Positions 12,362-24,175 of a stretch of DNA of 64,000 nt are shown here, one piece after another. Below the pieces are notes generated by a model. It was given only the letters and a program-made list of their open reading frames with translations, was not told where the DNA came from and ran no database searches. Positions within the stretch are counted from its first letter, which is position 1. Each line of letters starts with the position of its first letter. The translations under genes and the position numbers were made by a program. The DNA comes from Blastomyces gilchristii SLH14081 (lineage: Eukaryota; Ascomycota; Eurotiomycetes; Onygenales; Ajellomycetaceae), in NCBI RefSeq assembly GCF_000003855.2, contig NW_003101678.1, positions 1,350,900 to 1,414,899 of the forward strand. Direction: 5' to 3'.

Positions 12362-13229
12362 TTCTATGTTTTGCCATGTTAAGGATGGATGTCTTAAATA
12401 GGAAGCGCTGAAATGCGGGAATGTTGTTTCAGGATGCGACTAGGCCTGAACCTCCCCTAGCCGTTGCAGATGGAGTTACTATTACCCGTTCCACCTTATT
12501 TAGCCTGGATTGGGCTACGTCCGTGTTTCGTTGGCAGCCCTACACTACTCTGCGGATAAATATAGATATAGATACGCGTATGGACTGCTACGGGCGAGAG
12601 GGAAGCATGCATGCCTTATGCTATGATATAATGGAATCAACTCTTGGCAAGTTCCGTCAACGCCCGAGGTTTCCGCGGCTCCTATTGGTTCCAAACGATG
12701 TCTTCGGTGCCAAGGAGGACCTCCGTTTCGCACCTTGCCTAATATGGAAGTCATTGACGCGGGCTGGGCGGTCGGAGATATGTCGGCCCGGCCGCGGCTC
12801 AGCCACACTGCAATTCGCAGACAAGAACAAGAATGGCTGCTTCCGGCTTCACCTCGATTCTCTATCTAGCTCCTCCTCCCCTCCTCCTCATCAGCAAGCA
12901 AGCAGCTATCACCCATTTCCATCAGAAAACACCCTGCCATCATCAATCTCGCTCACGATCTCTCTTCTCTTCTCTTCTCTCCTCTGCTTGATTGATTGCA
13001 ACCACACCATCTCCAGAAAAGCGCGATAGTGCTTGAGGCTGGCCCCGATCCAATAACCCAGCCACATTCCGTCATCAGCATCTCATAATAAGCAACACTT
13101 TTCTACAGCAGTTAATCAATCATCTATATTTATAACCCCTACTCCACGACAAGCCAGTCTCCCTTACTTCATCCTTTCCCTTTAGAAAACAGATCCTTCT
13201 CTCATCTCGGAGACTGTCCCGTCGCAAAG

Positions 13230-13875
13230 ATGCATCTTGCTCGTAGATATGAGTGAGTCGGAACTCCTGCCTCAAAACCTCCATCATTTCCAAATGTATC
13301 AATTGAATGAAAGTTCTAACACACACACCCCACCAGCTGCTACGAGGAGTTAGGACGTGTCTACTGCAGATCAGCCTGGAGCGACTGGGGTCGCTGGGTT
13401 GCCCTAGTCATCGTCGTTCTCGGTGCTTTCCTCGTCTTCCTCGCCTTTGCGTACGTCTCTCGTCTCCCCCTCCAACCTTCCTCGTCCGCATTTATTGGAT
13501 CCACTCTCCCAAAAGTAAAATAGGAAAAGAAAAGAAAAGAACTGACGACAAACCAACAGTTGCATCTCCTCCCGCCGCCGCCGCCGTCGCGGCCAACAAC
13601 CCTTCCACGGCACAGGCTGGGCCGCCCAGAACACTTTCTGGCAGCAACAACAACAACAGAATCAACCACCCAACATGCCTCCGCCCCAATACACGCCGAA
13701 TAGCGGCTACTACGGTCCCAAGCCTACTTACTTTGGCGGCCAGCAGCAACCGCAGCCACCCTACCAATATCCACCACCGCAGGAACAAGGCGTCGAGCTG
13801 CAAACGCCGCAGAATGTCCATCGGGCTGGGGAGCCCGTTTATTCGCCGCCGCCTGGGCCGCCTCCTGCGAAGTAA
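13230..13875 (+). CDS. RCR-like single-pass membrane protein (Congo red resistance family)
   Basis: Join 13230-13252, 13337-13450 and 13560-13875; donors are gtgagt and gtacgt and acceptors are ccag and acag. The product is 150 residues. Yeast Rcr1/Rcr2 are short single-pass proteins that act in endosomal sorting of plasma-membrane proteins and bind the ubiquitin ligase Rsp5 through PY motifs. Here a Cys/Tyr/Trp-rich lumenal start (CYEELGRVYC, WSDWGRW) leads to one membrane segment at about residues 28-48, then six arginines (51-56) and the family-like GQQPFHGTGWA. The tail is Gln/Pro/Tyr-rich with PPQY at 87-90, a PPxY match, plus further Pro-Tyr repeats. The family call rests on this layout. 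The stop codon lies right at the start of the AT-rich tract, so its 3' UTR would be in sequence of very different composition. Confidence 0.8.
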
Positions 13876-14783
13876 GGCGGTTTTGGGAAGGAAATAAAAT
13901 TTAAGAAAAATTTTAAATCATTTTTTTTCCTATTGAGAAAGAGAGGTAGAAGGTATTATAAATTATAGTACTCTTAAAAAATTCCCTTTCTCTCTCTATT
14001 CTCTCTTTTTTTTTGCCTTCTGAAGTCATGACTCATTATAGCATCTGAGAGTTAGTTAATTTTTGATTTTTGCTTGCATGACATTGTGTTTTCCTAGTTT
14101 ATTATTTTACTTTTTTTTTATTTTCTTTTCTTTTCTTATCTAAGTAGTTAATGAATGAATGTATTTAGAATTGAAGAGTGAGAATTATAAGTTATAAGTT
14201 AAACTCTTGAGTTTTCTTTTAATATATTAATTTATATATCTAAGAACTGATTAATTTTAATTCACTTTTAACTTTACTTTTTTCTTAACATAAAAATATA
14301 ATTTGAAAAAATGTTTGATTATTAAATAATAATACAGCTGTTTTTAAATATATTTATAAATGTAAAAAGTTCTAACAGCTTTACTTATATAAAAAGTTAA
14401 TATATATTTATAATTTTATATAAATTTAAATACTTTTAAACTATATTTAATAATATATTTAAAAATCAGTAAAAAATACAAGTTTTTCAGAAATATAATA
14501 ATTCTATGTATAAAATAATTTATAATTACTGTATTAAAGTAATTATATATATATTTCAAATTAATAGTATATAGAAAAGTAATAAATAAAAAAATATTTA
14601 ATTTAATAAAAATGTTTTTAAAGTAATTAATTAATATTATAAAAAGCTAACTATTATATAATTTTTCATAAAAAGTTTATAGTTATTAATTATATAAGTT
14701 AATTACTATAGTAACTGAGAAAGTATATAAGTAAAAATAGTTATAATATAATAAAATTGAAGTAGTAATTAAGTAGTAATATT
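13876..14783. other. Start of the AT-rich tract, no recognisable element
   Basis: Composition changes sharply within about 50 bases of the preceding stop codon. From about 14,200 to 14,780 there are very few G or C bases and no CpG that I can see. I recognise no coding pattern, LTR or inverted terminus. It could be remnant transposon sequence mutated beyond recognition. Confidence 0.6.
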
Positions 14784-14956
14784 TAGACTGACTATATAAT
14801 CATATCTGAGACTAGAATCAGAATATTTAATAATCTTATTATCAATTTAACTAATCTCATTACACAGTTTTAACATTAGATAGTAGTTTTATACTGTTTC
14901 AGTGAGACTTACTATCTACTCTTATTATATTTTTTAAATAAGATTATGATTTTCAC
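14784..14956 (+). mobile_element. hAT miniature element M1, left part
   Basis: Starts TAGACTG and aligns to the reverse complement of the better-preserved copy M4, with many C-to-T and G-to-A differences. It is interrupted after 14,956 by copy M2 and resumes at 15,463. The last eight bases, attttcac, are the left half of the M2 target duplication. Strand is given relative to the transposase gene of the full-length hAT element. Confidence 0.85.
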
Positions 14957-15462
14957 TAGACTGACTGCTGAGACTATGAATTTCACATTTAATCTCATTT
15001 AATCTAATCTTATACATTTCTTGATGTGAATCTCACTGAGACTAGTTATTAAAAAAACATGTAAAGTGACTATATATCAGATCTTAAAATGAAATTATGA
15101 CTTGAAAAAAATGAGAAAGTGATCTCATTTAGTTTCATTTAATCTCATTCTTGGCATAAAGTTACTATTTTTAGACATTTTAAGGTTTTTTTTAGACTAT
15201 TTTTAATTTTTTAAAAAGTAACACTTTTTGATAACACTCAAATGAGATTTAAAGTCATTTAAAGCAATAAAAATAATTTAAATTGAGAAGTGAAAATCAT
15301 GATCTCATTTGAAAAATATGACAAGAGTAGACAGTAAGTCTCACTGAGACAGTATAAGACTACTATCTAATGTTAAAACCATGTAATGAGATCAGTTGAA
15401 TTGATAATGAGACTATCAAAAAATCTGATCCTGATCTTAAACACGGTCACACGGTCAGTCTA
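14957..15462 (-). mobile_element. hAT miniature element M2, nested in M1
   Basis: A 506-bp copy running from TAGACTGACTGC to GGTCAGTCTA. It is flanked by perfect 8-bp duplications attttcac (14,949-14,956 and 15,463-15,470), and M1 sequence continues smoothly on both sides. It is heavily mutated relative to M4: for instance the 5' GGCCGCCGGGACC of M4 reads GACTGCTGAGACT. There is no coding capacity. Confidence 0.92.
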
Positions 15463-15685
15463 ATTTTCACTTCTTAATTTAAATTATTTTTATTACTTTA
15501 AATGACTTTAAATCTTATTTAAGTATTATTAAAAAGTGTTACTTTTTAAAAAATTAAAAATAGTCTAAAAAAAACCTTAAAATGTCTAAAAATAGTAACT
15601 TTATATTAAGAATGAAACTAAATAAGATTGTATAAGATTACTTTTTTATTTTTTCTAAGTCATAGTCTCATTTTAAAATCTAATA
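15463..15685 (+). mobile_element. hAT miniature element M1, right part (truncated by Gypsy-alpha)
   Basis: Continues M1 after the M2 insertion, still in reverse-complement register with M4. It stops at 15,685 where the Gypsy-alpha LTR begins (TGTGATT). The last about 100 bases of M1 are therefore missing here and would be expected beyond the far end of Gypsy-alpha, outside the window. Confidence 0.82.
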
Positions 15686-15850
15686 TGTGATTAAAAGATT
15701 GTGGGTCAGTGTATAATTACAGATATACACTGACTTTTTATATACATTATATTAAATTAATTAGTGACTGCTATAATCTCTTTACATTTATAAGCATGTT
15801 CAGAAGCAGCTGTATTATTATCTGATAATTATATATTCTTCTGAATTACA
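15686..15850 (-). repeat. 3' LTR of Gypsy-alpha
   Basis: About 165 bp, from TGTGATTA to GAATTACA. It aligns along its length with the 166-bp LTRs at 39,594, 53,886 and 56,437. The inverted ends are TGTGATTC/GAATCACA in the better copies. Because the element is on the minus strand, this left-hand LTR is the 3' LTR. The purine-rich sequence adjoining it on the minus strand is a plausible polypurine tract. Confidence 0.85.
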
Positions 15851-17346
15851 TTCTTTCTCACTAGATTCAGTCATACTTATATAATTATAATATACACTCT
15901 AGCTTTATACGGATTAGCATACTACTAGTGTTTATAATTATATAGTCTATTTCTCATTCAGCTAGTATTCTGTATACACTCTTACAAAGAAACTTTCACT
16001 ATATTATATTACTTATTCACTAACTTTTTTCATTTTTTAATTATCTTCTTCATTATTATCATTATTGAATATTATTATCTTATTCAAGATTTCTATCTCT
16101 TCTTCTATTTAACATTCTCTATCTGTTTATCTATTACATTATATATGTTTCTGATAATAACTCTCTGTTTTCATAACAAGTGTTTTTATAGTCCTTATAT
16201 CAGACAGTTCATTAGCTGTAAGTGTAACATATTATAAAATATGATTAGAACTTGTTTATCTTCTAACAATTATCAGAATATACTATTGTAAATAACATAT
16301 TTTCTCTATCTTCTCATACACTCTTGATCTTCTTTTCTCAGTGAGTATCTAATTGTGTTTTCTAATTATGTTTTCTAATCATGTTTTATATGAACACAGA
16401 TACTGATATATTTGTTTTAATTCATATAGAATCTTCACACATTGACAGATTCATATTCATAGATGATAGCGAATACCTCAATGTTGAATTATTAATCAAG
16501 AACTTGAAGAATGTAATAATGAAGAAATTATCTGTGTTATATATAGCTGAGTCTTTCATATTTCTTTCTACTCTCTCTGTTTCTTTCTCTGCTACTTTCT
16601 CTCAATCTTCTACACTTATCTCTGTGTCTGATTCTTCTGCTTCTGCAATCTCTGTTTCTACAATTCTCACTTCTATTCTCACTACTTCTGTTCTCTCTGT
16701 CTCTGCTGCTTCTATCTTCATTATTAACTCTTCTTATTTCAAGAAGATGTTGTATAGACTTGATGAATCACATTTCTCAGTATATATACTTCTACTCTTT
16801 TTACTGATCTCTAGAATAATTTATTATACAAAGACAGTGTATATATAACACAACTATCTGAAGCTCAGTCACAGACACTGATTATTACATTCATTTTAAG
16901 TATTTATAATGAGATAATTATTTATTCATATCAGAGAATCACTTCTCTTCTTAATAGTATTAAAATTATAAGTCTTTTCTTTTTTCATCTTCTCTTTCTG
17001 ATGCTGATTTTTCTGTTCTTAGAAAAAATTATTATAAGTTTTATTATGCACAAAGTTATAGTATCTACAGATATCAAGAAACTTTTTATAACTGTAAAGT
17101 TCAATATTGTGAGTATATCTGCTCTGATAAATTTCTTTGAGATGATAGATTCATATCAGTCTATTCTCTAACATCTGTTATTCAACTTTATAATGCAGGC
17201 AAAAGATATTCATGTTTTCAGAAACAGAAATACAGATGTCATACTCTTTTATATCTGTAGATGTGAGACTTATATATCTTGTCTGAAATATTATTATAAG
17301 AATAAGCTGTTTATACACTGCATTCTGCTCTCTGCATTCTTCTGTG

Positions 17347-17853
17347 TAGACTGGCCGCCGGGATCATGAATTTCATATTTGATCTCATTTGATCTGATTC
17401 TATACATTTCTTGATGTGAATCCCGCTGGGACTAGTCATTAAAAAAACATGCAAAGTGACTATATATGAGATCTTAAAATGAAACCATAACTTGAAAAAA
17501 ATAAGAAAGAGGTCTCATTTGATCTCATTTAGTCCCATTCTTAGCATAAAGTTACTATTTTTAGACATTTTAAGGTTTTTTTTTAGACTATTTTTAATTT
17601 TTTAAAAAGTAACACTTTTTGGTAACACTTAAATGAGATTTAAAGTCATTTAAAGCAATAAAAATAATTTAAATTGAGAAGTGAAAATCATTATCTCATT
17701 TGAAAAATGTGATAAGAGTAGACAGTAAGTCTCACTGAAACAGTATAAGACTACTATCTAATGTTAAAACCATGTAATGAGATCAGTTGAATTGATAATG
17801 AGACTATTAAAAAATCTGATCCTGGTCTCAGACACAGTTACACAGTCAGTCTA
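17347..17853 (-). mobile_element. hAT miniature element M3, inserted in Gypsy-alpha
   Basis: About 507 bp from TAGACTGGCCGCCGGGATCA to CAGTCAGTCTA. It is flanked by perfect 8-bp duplications cttctgtg (17,339-17,346 and 17,854-17,861). The matching part of Gypsy-1 near 41,610-41,660 has the target only once and no insert, which confirms the boundaries. Mutation is intermediate between M4 and M2. Confidence 0.95.
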
Positions 17854-19639
17854 CTTCTGTGTCTCTCTCTCTCTTTTTGAGAAGCCTTGTACATGTTGTA
17901 ATTGCATGTACAACTCTAAGATTAGTAAGTGTTCATTCAGTAACTGTTCTCATCTCTGATTTTACACTTTCATATGCTAATAATAATTCTTAGTTACTTT
18001 AGCATCAGAGATCATTTTAATCTCTGAAGATAATAATATCACTGAGATTATTTTCTCTCACTTTCAAGCTTCTCTTATTATTTTCTCTTTCAACATCTTC
18101 TCTACGGATAAGATTGTATGCACTCTGAGTTATAAGTATTCAATCTTAGATAACTTCTGCTGTTATGTATCTGATTCTGCACTCTCTTCTTCTTCTATTG
18201 CTTTCATTTTCACTCTCTCTGTTCTGACTTCTGATTCTGTGAGTTCTATGCTCTTCTTCAATTTTTCTACATACATGTGTACACATTTCTATATTAGCAT
18301 TTTAGTCAATCTTGTAATAAACAATATTAATGTTACATACAGAGTAATAGAGAAATTGAAGACATGCACAGTGTTGTTATAAGAGTAGCTTATAGCTCTC
18401 AAATTTCTTACAGATCTCAAGTTTTAAGATTTTCTTTGTTTTTAGTAGTTTTCTTCAGATGACATGGCATTGAAAATAGATTAAACATGTGATATATGAA
18501 AAAGAGATGAGATATGTATGATAACATTTGTCTTTTTACAGCTGATTCTTATAGTTAATCATCAATTCATTATCTCTTGAGTCATTTTCTTTTCTTTTCT
18601 TATGCTTTTTCTTTGTCTGCTAGTCATCACTCTTATATGACCTCTATATGATACAGTATTCAGTGACTAGATTTGATAACTTTCATCTTGTAATTCTGCT
18701 TCACATATTATACTGTCTCTCTTTACTCACTCAGACTACTATAGTGAATAGCTTATTAAAACTAATCTTATCTGATCTCTGAGCATTCTCAGAGATTGAG
18801 ATGACTTAGTCTCATATATTCACAGATGTTTCAGATACTTCATTCTCTGTTATCTCTGTAATTGAACTGATATAAACAGTTGAATTTAACTCTGAATTTC
18901 GTTTTCTTCTGCAATCTGACTTATATGCAAGTCTGTCACTTTAAGACTGCTTTTTACTGCATTGTGTCTACTATCTGCAGTATATTATTATACAATCAGC
19001 TACAGTCTCATCACTTATTAAAGTGTGATATTTACCTGATTTCTTTATTACTTCTCATTCTTTTCTTATAATTATGAAAAGATCAGAATAAGTGAGATTA
19101 TCTGATTTATAAGTATCTATGATTTCTCTTACTTTGTAAGACTTTTCAATTGTAAGTCTCTTCTTTTTCAATACTGATAATAGTGCTGTGAATAACTATA
19201 ATTCACTCAGATCTTACATCTTTATCTTTATAAAATATGAATTATTTATTAAGTTGTGTAAGATCTGTCTCTCTGATTCTTTCAATACATATATTCTCAG
19301 AGAATGTGATTTGAGTATTTTATAGAGCTTAAATCATCTAGATTGAAACTTCTCAGAACTCTTATTATATATAAGAACTCATATTCTTATCTTGAGACTT
19401 AATTTCTTAATCAGTGAGTCTTATATTCTTTTTAATTGAATTGCTCAGTTTAGAAGTAACTTATTAGCTTTTGTACATATATAACTGATTTCTTTCAATC
19501 TTAATTCTGTGTCTGTGACTGCTGTGTTTATAACTGTTATGTCTGTAATTACTGTTCTCTCTCTCATCTTTTCTGAAGCATTCTTCAGAATGTGCAGATG
19601 AAATTCATACAACAGATAGAATAATAAACACTTAGAGAC

Positions 19640-20431
19640 TATATATCACTGAATCTGTGTGACTAATAACATCTGCTCAAGATATTCATTTCATAGTCTT
19701 ATAGACTTACTCACTAGATATTTCATCAGTATATTACTTAAGATTTCATTCAAGTATTTCATCTTTCTCTTTATCTGCAGATGATATAACATTATTCTAC
19801 AATATCTTGTCTGTAACTAATTTATAAAATATCTCAATGCTTCTTCTATGAGATTCACATCATTATTAGTTAGAATCTCACACAGCATTTCATGGTTAAT
19901 TTAGATCTCATTATATAGAAACTTTATTATCATCTTCTCTATTATCTCTGAAACTGCTTTCATAACTGATCAGTTAGTAGTGTAGTTAATAGCAGTGATT
20001 ATTCAACAATTTTCATTTGATGTTTATAATAATATATCTATGAGATTCATCTCTTATTGTTTGAATAATTATATCATATATTTCATCTAATATTGTACTT
20101 TCTTACATTTCAACTCTTGCTTAGATTCTTTTATAATCTGACAATTCAGATACTTATGAGCATACATCTGAATATTCTCAGTTATGCTTGACTAGTACAA
20201 TCTTGATTTAAGTACACACATGAGTTCAGAGCTTTCTAAGTGATTAAATTTCTTTTGTATATAAGTTATCAAATTGTATCTAAGTAAATGTTTTAGATAG
20301 AGAGCTTCTGCATATTCTAGATTACAGTAAAGTATAACATTGTTTTTCAATTTTCTCAGTTTGAAGTTCAGAAGCATCTCTTCTACTACTTTTATAAGAT
20401 ACTTATTATTTAACATCTTACTGTTCTTCAA
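19640..20431 (-). pseudogene. Gypsy-alpha integrase relic
   Basis: The minus strand carries a broken frame related to Gypsy-1 43,400-44,187. The recognisable stretch includes NVILYCNLEYAEALYLKHLL and NHLESSEL, resembling the N-terminal zinc-binding part of Gypsy integrases (H-L-G-x-x type). Downstream frames parallel to the catalytic core of Gypsy-1 follow. Stops, many of them TGA at likely Trp positions, break it throughout. Confidence 0.7.
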
Positions 20432-20739
20432 TTGAGAGATTATTATGTTTACTTATTCTGATTTCTTACATTCTCTTAGTGTGTTTAACACAAACTTCTC
20501 TTATATCTAATTTACAGAACTCTCACTCATGAAATCAGATCTATAACTGATTGTATCAGATATTACAGCATCTGATTTCTTTTAGTATTTAATATGAAGA
20601 TTATACACTTAAAACTCTGAGATTCAATGTACTAAGTGTTTGAAAGGTTTCACTATCAATTATAGATAGATGAGGCTTTTATAATCTGTAATCACTGTTA
20701 TTATATATATGTTATTAATATCTCTATCTCATAACATTA

Positions 20740-20895
20740 GTGTGTGCTTAATTATCAGCAATTTCTTTTCATACACTGAGTAATTAAGTTCAGTGTCTGA
20801 TAGTTTTCTATCATCATATATCATCAGATACAGCTTGCTGTTCTTACTCATCTGCAGAAGAGTGTCTTTAATAGCTCATTCAGATGCATCTATCT
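20740..20895 (-). pseudogene. Gypsy-alpha RNase H relic, split by the LINE chain
   Basis: Read on the minus strand the segment contains IDASEWAIKDTLLQ, then YDDRKLSDTELNYSVYEKKL and LIIKHTL. That is the usual Ty3/Gypsy RNase H order (x-D-A-S-x-x-A-x-G, then S-x-x-E-x-N-Y-x-x-x-E-K-E-L-L). The first few codons lie at 38,253 onward because the LINE chain entered exactly here. It is not functional. Confidence 0.75.
20888..20895. repeat. Left target duplication of the LINE chain
   Basis: atctatct here is matched by atctatct at 38,245-38,252. Joining Gypsy-alpha at these points restores sequence collinear with Gypsy-1 near 44,630. The true duplication may be a base or two longer or shorter because the LINE tail also ends in A/T. 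Confidence 0.75.
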
Positions 20896-21170
20896 TCAAG
20901 GTCAGATAGTGGAAATCATCAACCGCTTCACCACGAACTCGCTCAATTTTTCGAATAAGAACCCGCTGATAGATCCATCGAATAGCCCTCGATAATACAA
21001 GCATTTTAACCCCATCGCCGACCGCATACCCCGTGTGGTGGTGGAGTTATCCAGCCAAATGTGAACCAGATGTTGTTCAAAACTTCTGTGTGGAATTATC
21101 CCTCATTCACCTTATCACACCACAACCCTGGGCCAAATTGCCATACAAATTGTAAGGTGAAGAGACCTAG
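20896..21170. promoter_or_regulatory. Normal-GC 5' leader of LINE-A
   Basis: About 270 bp with frequent CpG, CpC and GpG (for example gccgaccgcataccccgtg near 21,020), enclosed by AT-rich sequence without them. It starts at the LINE 5' boundary, so it is probably the internal promoter and leader, present only in this full-length copy. Alternatively it could be captured single-copy DNA. On the minus strand it has a short open stretch (GYAVGDGVKMLVLSRAIRW) that I do not recognise. Confidence 0.55.
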
Positions 21171-21244
21171 TCATATGCACCAATCTTCTTGATTTTAAAA
21201 GATCTCTGATCTGTAATTGTGAAGATATCTGAGAAGTAACTTCA

Positions 21245-21563
21245 GTGAAAACCCTGTCTATCTTTGATGTTTCAAAACATCAATGCCAAGTCTCACTCAC
21301 ATACTGCCCTTTCCAATCTGGCCCATCTCTGGCAGAAAAATACAAAAAGAAACCTCAGCAATAATATCAAGCACATAATCAACAGACACATCTGAAGTGC
21401 ATTCTCTGTGAAAACCCTGTCTGTCTTTGATGTATCAAGACATCAATACCAAGTCTCACCCTTGTACCGCCCCTTTCAATCTGGCTCATCCCTGACAGAA
21501 AAATACAAAAAGATACCTCAGGAACTGTATTCAATACATAATTGACAGATATGACAACTATAA
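21245..21563 (+). repeat. Two tandem units of about 163 bp in the LINE-A leader
   Basis: Unit 1 starts at 21,245 and unit 2 at 21,408; both begin GTGAAAACCCTGTCT and share GACAGAAAAATACAAAAAGA-like blocks. Each contains a short hairpin: TTGATGTT/AACATCAA in unit 1 and TTGATGT/ACATCAA in unit 2. Repeated monomers in a LINE 5' leader often carry promoter activity; that role is inference. Confidence 0.85.
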
Positions 21564-22544
21564 AATCAGTATATCTCAAGGTCTGACTGAGCCTTTGATC
21601 CCTGCACAGTGAGATATATTAAATCTAGTTTTAATATCTCAATATTCAATAGATTCTGCAAGGAATTGAGAACAGCAACACTAGATTTCTATTGAATTTG
21701 AGAATTAACTCTATATTAATATAATCATTGACAAAGTCTTCTATTTTAAGATATAAATAATCAGTTTCTCTACATCTCGCTGACAATATTTATATTATTA
21801 TATAGAAACAGACTTATATTCTCTATAATATTAAGACTCTGAAGAGAGAAAGTCTTGATAGAGAGTATATAGTAGTGTATATCTTAGCAGTTTCTATCTC
21901 ATTCTTCTGCAGCAGTTAATGCAAAAAAAAAAAAAAGATTTTAGAAATAGTTTTTTACTTCTCTTGAAAAAGTAAGATGTTTTTCTCTGGGTTTTATACA
22001 ATATTCTTACAAAGAATTAAAAACAGAGTTATTTTCTATCATAATTTCATATTCTTTTAAGTAAGAATTACTTTTTCAGTGACTGAAGAGCTTTTATTAA
22101 TACTTAATTCTTTTTTACACTCTTTATTAACTGATTTGAGTTGCATACTTGTTGTGTGAGAAGAATTGAATGATTTAGAATAAAATTGAATAGTTTTAAT
22201 CAATTTCTCTGCAAAAAATTGATTTATTTTTTATCAGTTTTTCTCTTAAAAACTGTCATATTATCTGATTCATTATCAATTGATATCATACTCTTTCTCA
22301 CTATATCTTAAGAAAGAGATTGTAAAGATTTTATTAATTTATCTCAAAAATCAATTTTAGTTTATTAGATTCTCTTCAAAAATCTAACCTAGTTACTGAA
22401 CTAGTGTGAAAAAAAATCAGGTGTTTTATATATAAAAGTCTTTTATTCTTCTTTTGAAACAGTCTGACCAACTTTTCAATTGAAAACAGACTTAGAAATA
22501 TCTCAATTGAAACAGTCTGATCAACTTTTCATTGAGTGAGAATA
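21564..22544. other. Remainder of the LINE-A leader
   Basis: AT-rich sequence between the tandem units and ORF1. It holds a run of 14 A at about 21,924 and, just before ORF1, a direct repeat of GAAACAGTCTGAYCAACTTT (about 22,456 and 22,510). No coding pattern is seen. Confidence 0.5.
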
Positions 22545-24146
22545 ATGAGTTCAAAAATACACTCAGTTGATGTGAAAAAAGATGCTTTCTCAAATGCTAT
22601 TTCTGAGATTGAAATTCTGAAGAGAAGAAAGAAAGAAGAAATAGAGAAACAACAAGTTCTTGAAATACAGAAACTTGAAAAAGTAAGCAAGATTCTTGGA
22701 AAGCAGTGTCTGAGTGAGATGAATAAAGAAGTTCTGTTAATTCTTCATACTCAGGCTTGACAACTACAGAAGATAATCAAGTTCAAACTTGAAATCTCAA
22801 ACACAGTTCAAAAAACATTGAAAATTCCTTGTATAATCACTGACTCTTTATCTTGCTCTTCTTCTTTTTTTCCTACTTCTTCTTCTTCTTTGAATTAGAA
22901 GAAAACATATGCTCAAGCAGCTGAATCTGCTGTCTCTAAATCTGCTATCTCAAAACCTGCTCAAAATCCTGAGAAAACTGAGAAGAATACTGCTCATACC
23001 TCTATTCATAGAAAAGTAGAAAAGAAAATGTAAAAAGAGAAAAACTTTCAAATCTTCAGAAATAGAAGACTTATTCTCAAAGTCTCAAATCAGAACATTC
23101 TGCAAAGAAACAAGCTAAACTCAAATCTCATTTTCAGAATCAGAAATGAAATTAATCAGCAGTTCTTTTCTCAGTTGATGACTGATATTGAAGTTTAAAA
23201 ACCAGTTATAGCTTCAATTGAGTCATCATTCTTTGAAAACTTCATCATTCTGACTATAATGTCTGAATTCAGTGCTGAATTCCTTATTCAGAATGAGAAT
23301 CTCTGAAAGTCAGCAGTAGAATCTTTACTAAACACAATAATTCTATCTGAGAGAGATGAAAAGTGAGACAAATTCATTCATTATAATATTTCAGTTGAAA
23401 TTTTTAACTGTGAAGAAGAAATGCTACTTCTTAAAAATGAATTGAAAGAATATAACTCTATTCAACTGAGAAAGAAGTCTGTATGACTAAATTCAATTGA
23501 GTTCAGACAAAGTAGGAGAAATGCCTCTGTTCTAGTATATATAAAAACACTTGAATAGTCAAAGATCTCTGAAGTAAGAGTAGAAGGTTTGAAAATGAGA
23601 GTTCATGAATACAAAGACTCAAGAATGAATCTCAAAGCTCAAACACAGTGTTCAAACTGACAAAGATATGAATACTTTGCAATCTCATATTTTAGAGACT
23701 CAAAATGTGCATTCTGTGCCAGAGATCATAAAACTAGTGAGCATAAATGTGAAACATGCTCAAAAAGAGATGAAATATGTCAACACACTCTGCTTAAGTG
23801 CTCTAATTGCAAAGAAAAACATGCATCTAGCTCAAAAGAATGTATATTTGCTTCTAGAACTCAAAAGAACTGGAGAAAAGATGAAGCTCAAAGTCAATCT
23901 AGAACTGAAGAGAAGAGTCAAGTCAGTAGACTTACAACTGCAAGCTTAAAAAGAAGAAACTCTCAACTATTTAAATCTTCAAACTTCAATTCTTCAGCTA
24001 AATGTAAACAGAATTTGAATCCTCAAACTTCTGTTAAGATTAGAGAATTGAGAAATGACTCTGATGATAAACTAGATATAATGCAAGCAGTTGAGATCCC
24101 TACTTTTCAAAATAGTTATAATCTACTATCTGATAATAGTGACTAG
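22545..24146 (+). pseudogene. LINE-A ORF1 (gag-like, Cys/His knuckles)
   Basis: The frame can be followed from ATG 22,545 (MSSKIHSVDVKKDAFSNAI) to a stop at 24,144-24,146, broken by several internal stops, most of them TGA. The N-terminal part is Glu/Lys-rich and probably helical. Around 23,650-23,870 there are three Cys/His clusters: CSN(stop)QRYEYF, CAFCARDHKTSEHKC and CSNCKEKHASSSKEC. The last fits the C-x2-C-x3-H-x6-C pattern of LINE gag proteins that bind the element RNA. Parts are present in LINE-B on the minus strand. Confidence 0.8.
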
Positions 24147-24175
24147 ATCCTACTCTATCTTTACTCTCTTTTAGT

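Larger units (their letters stand above)
10621..13229. other. Long gene-free region with microsatellites
   Basis: About 2.6 kb between the Arl8 and RCR-like genes. The left part is a pyrimidine-rich 3' UTR-like stretch. Several microsatellites lie between 11,500 and 12,400. A 202-codon open frame starting at 12,421 ends in low-complexity Ser/Pro/Leu and matches no family I know, so I do not call it. The last few hundred bases should hold the promoter and leader of the RCR-like gene. Confidence 0.5.
15851..20895 (-). mobile_element. Gypsy-alpha internal region, part 1 (downstream of pol, integrase, RNase H)
   Basis: Minus-strand Ty3/Gypsy interior, parallel to Gypsy-1 at about 39,760-44,640 except for the M3 insertion (17,347-17,853) here and the SINE in Gypsy-1. 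It runs from the polypurine side through an Arg/Glu-rich region (read on the plus strand as Ser/Thr-rich repeats near 16,550-16,740) to integrase and RNase H. It ends at 20,895, where the LINE chain begins, and resumes at 38,253. Every reading frame is broken by stops. Confidence 0.85.

Noticed and set aside
12421..13029. 202-codon open frame between the Arl8 and RCR-like genes
   Set aside because: No recognisable domain, low-complexity Ser/Pro/Leu end, and overlap with the expected promoter of the RCR-like gene. GC-rich intergenic sequence gives such frames by chance.
286..13875. A biosynthetic or co-regulated gene cluster
   Set aside because: The genes are unrelated housekeeping functions on both strands with no tailoring enzymes, transporter or pathway regulator.
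16381..16848. 155-codon Ser/Thr/Val-rich plus-strand frame (and its counterpart at 40,779-41,144)
   Set aside because: It lies antisense to Gypsy-alpha and Gypsy-1. Both copies arise from a purine-rich minus-strand segment of the element, so the Ser-rich translation is an artefact.
20896..21170. A host gene fragment caught between Gypsy-alpha and LINE-A
   Set aside because: Possible, but the target duplication places it inside the inserted LINE unit. The short minus-strand reading has no recognisable domain. I kept the leader interpretation as more economical.
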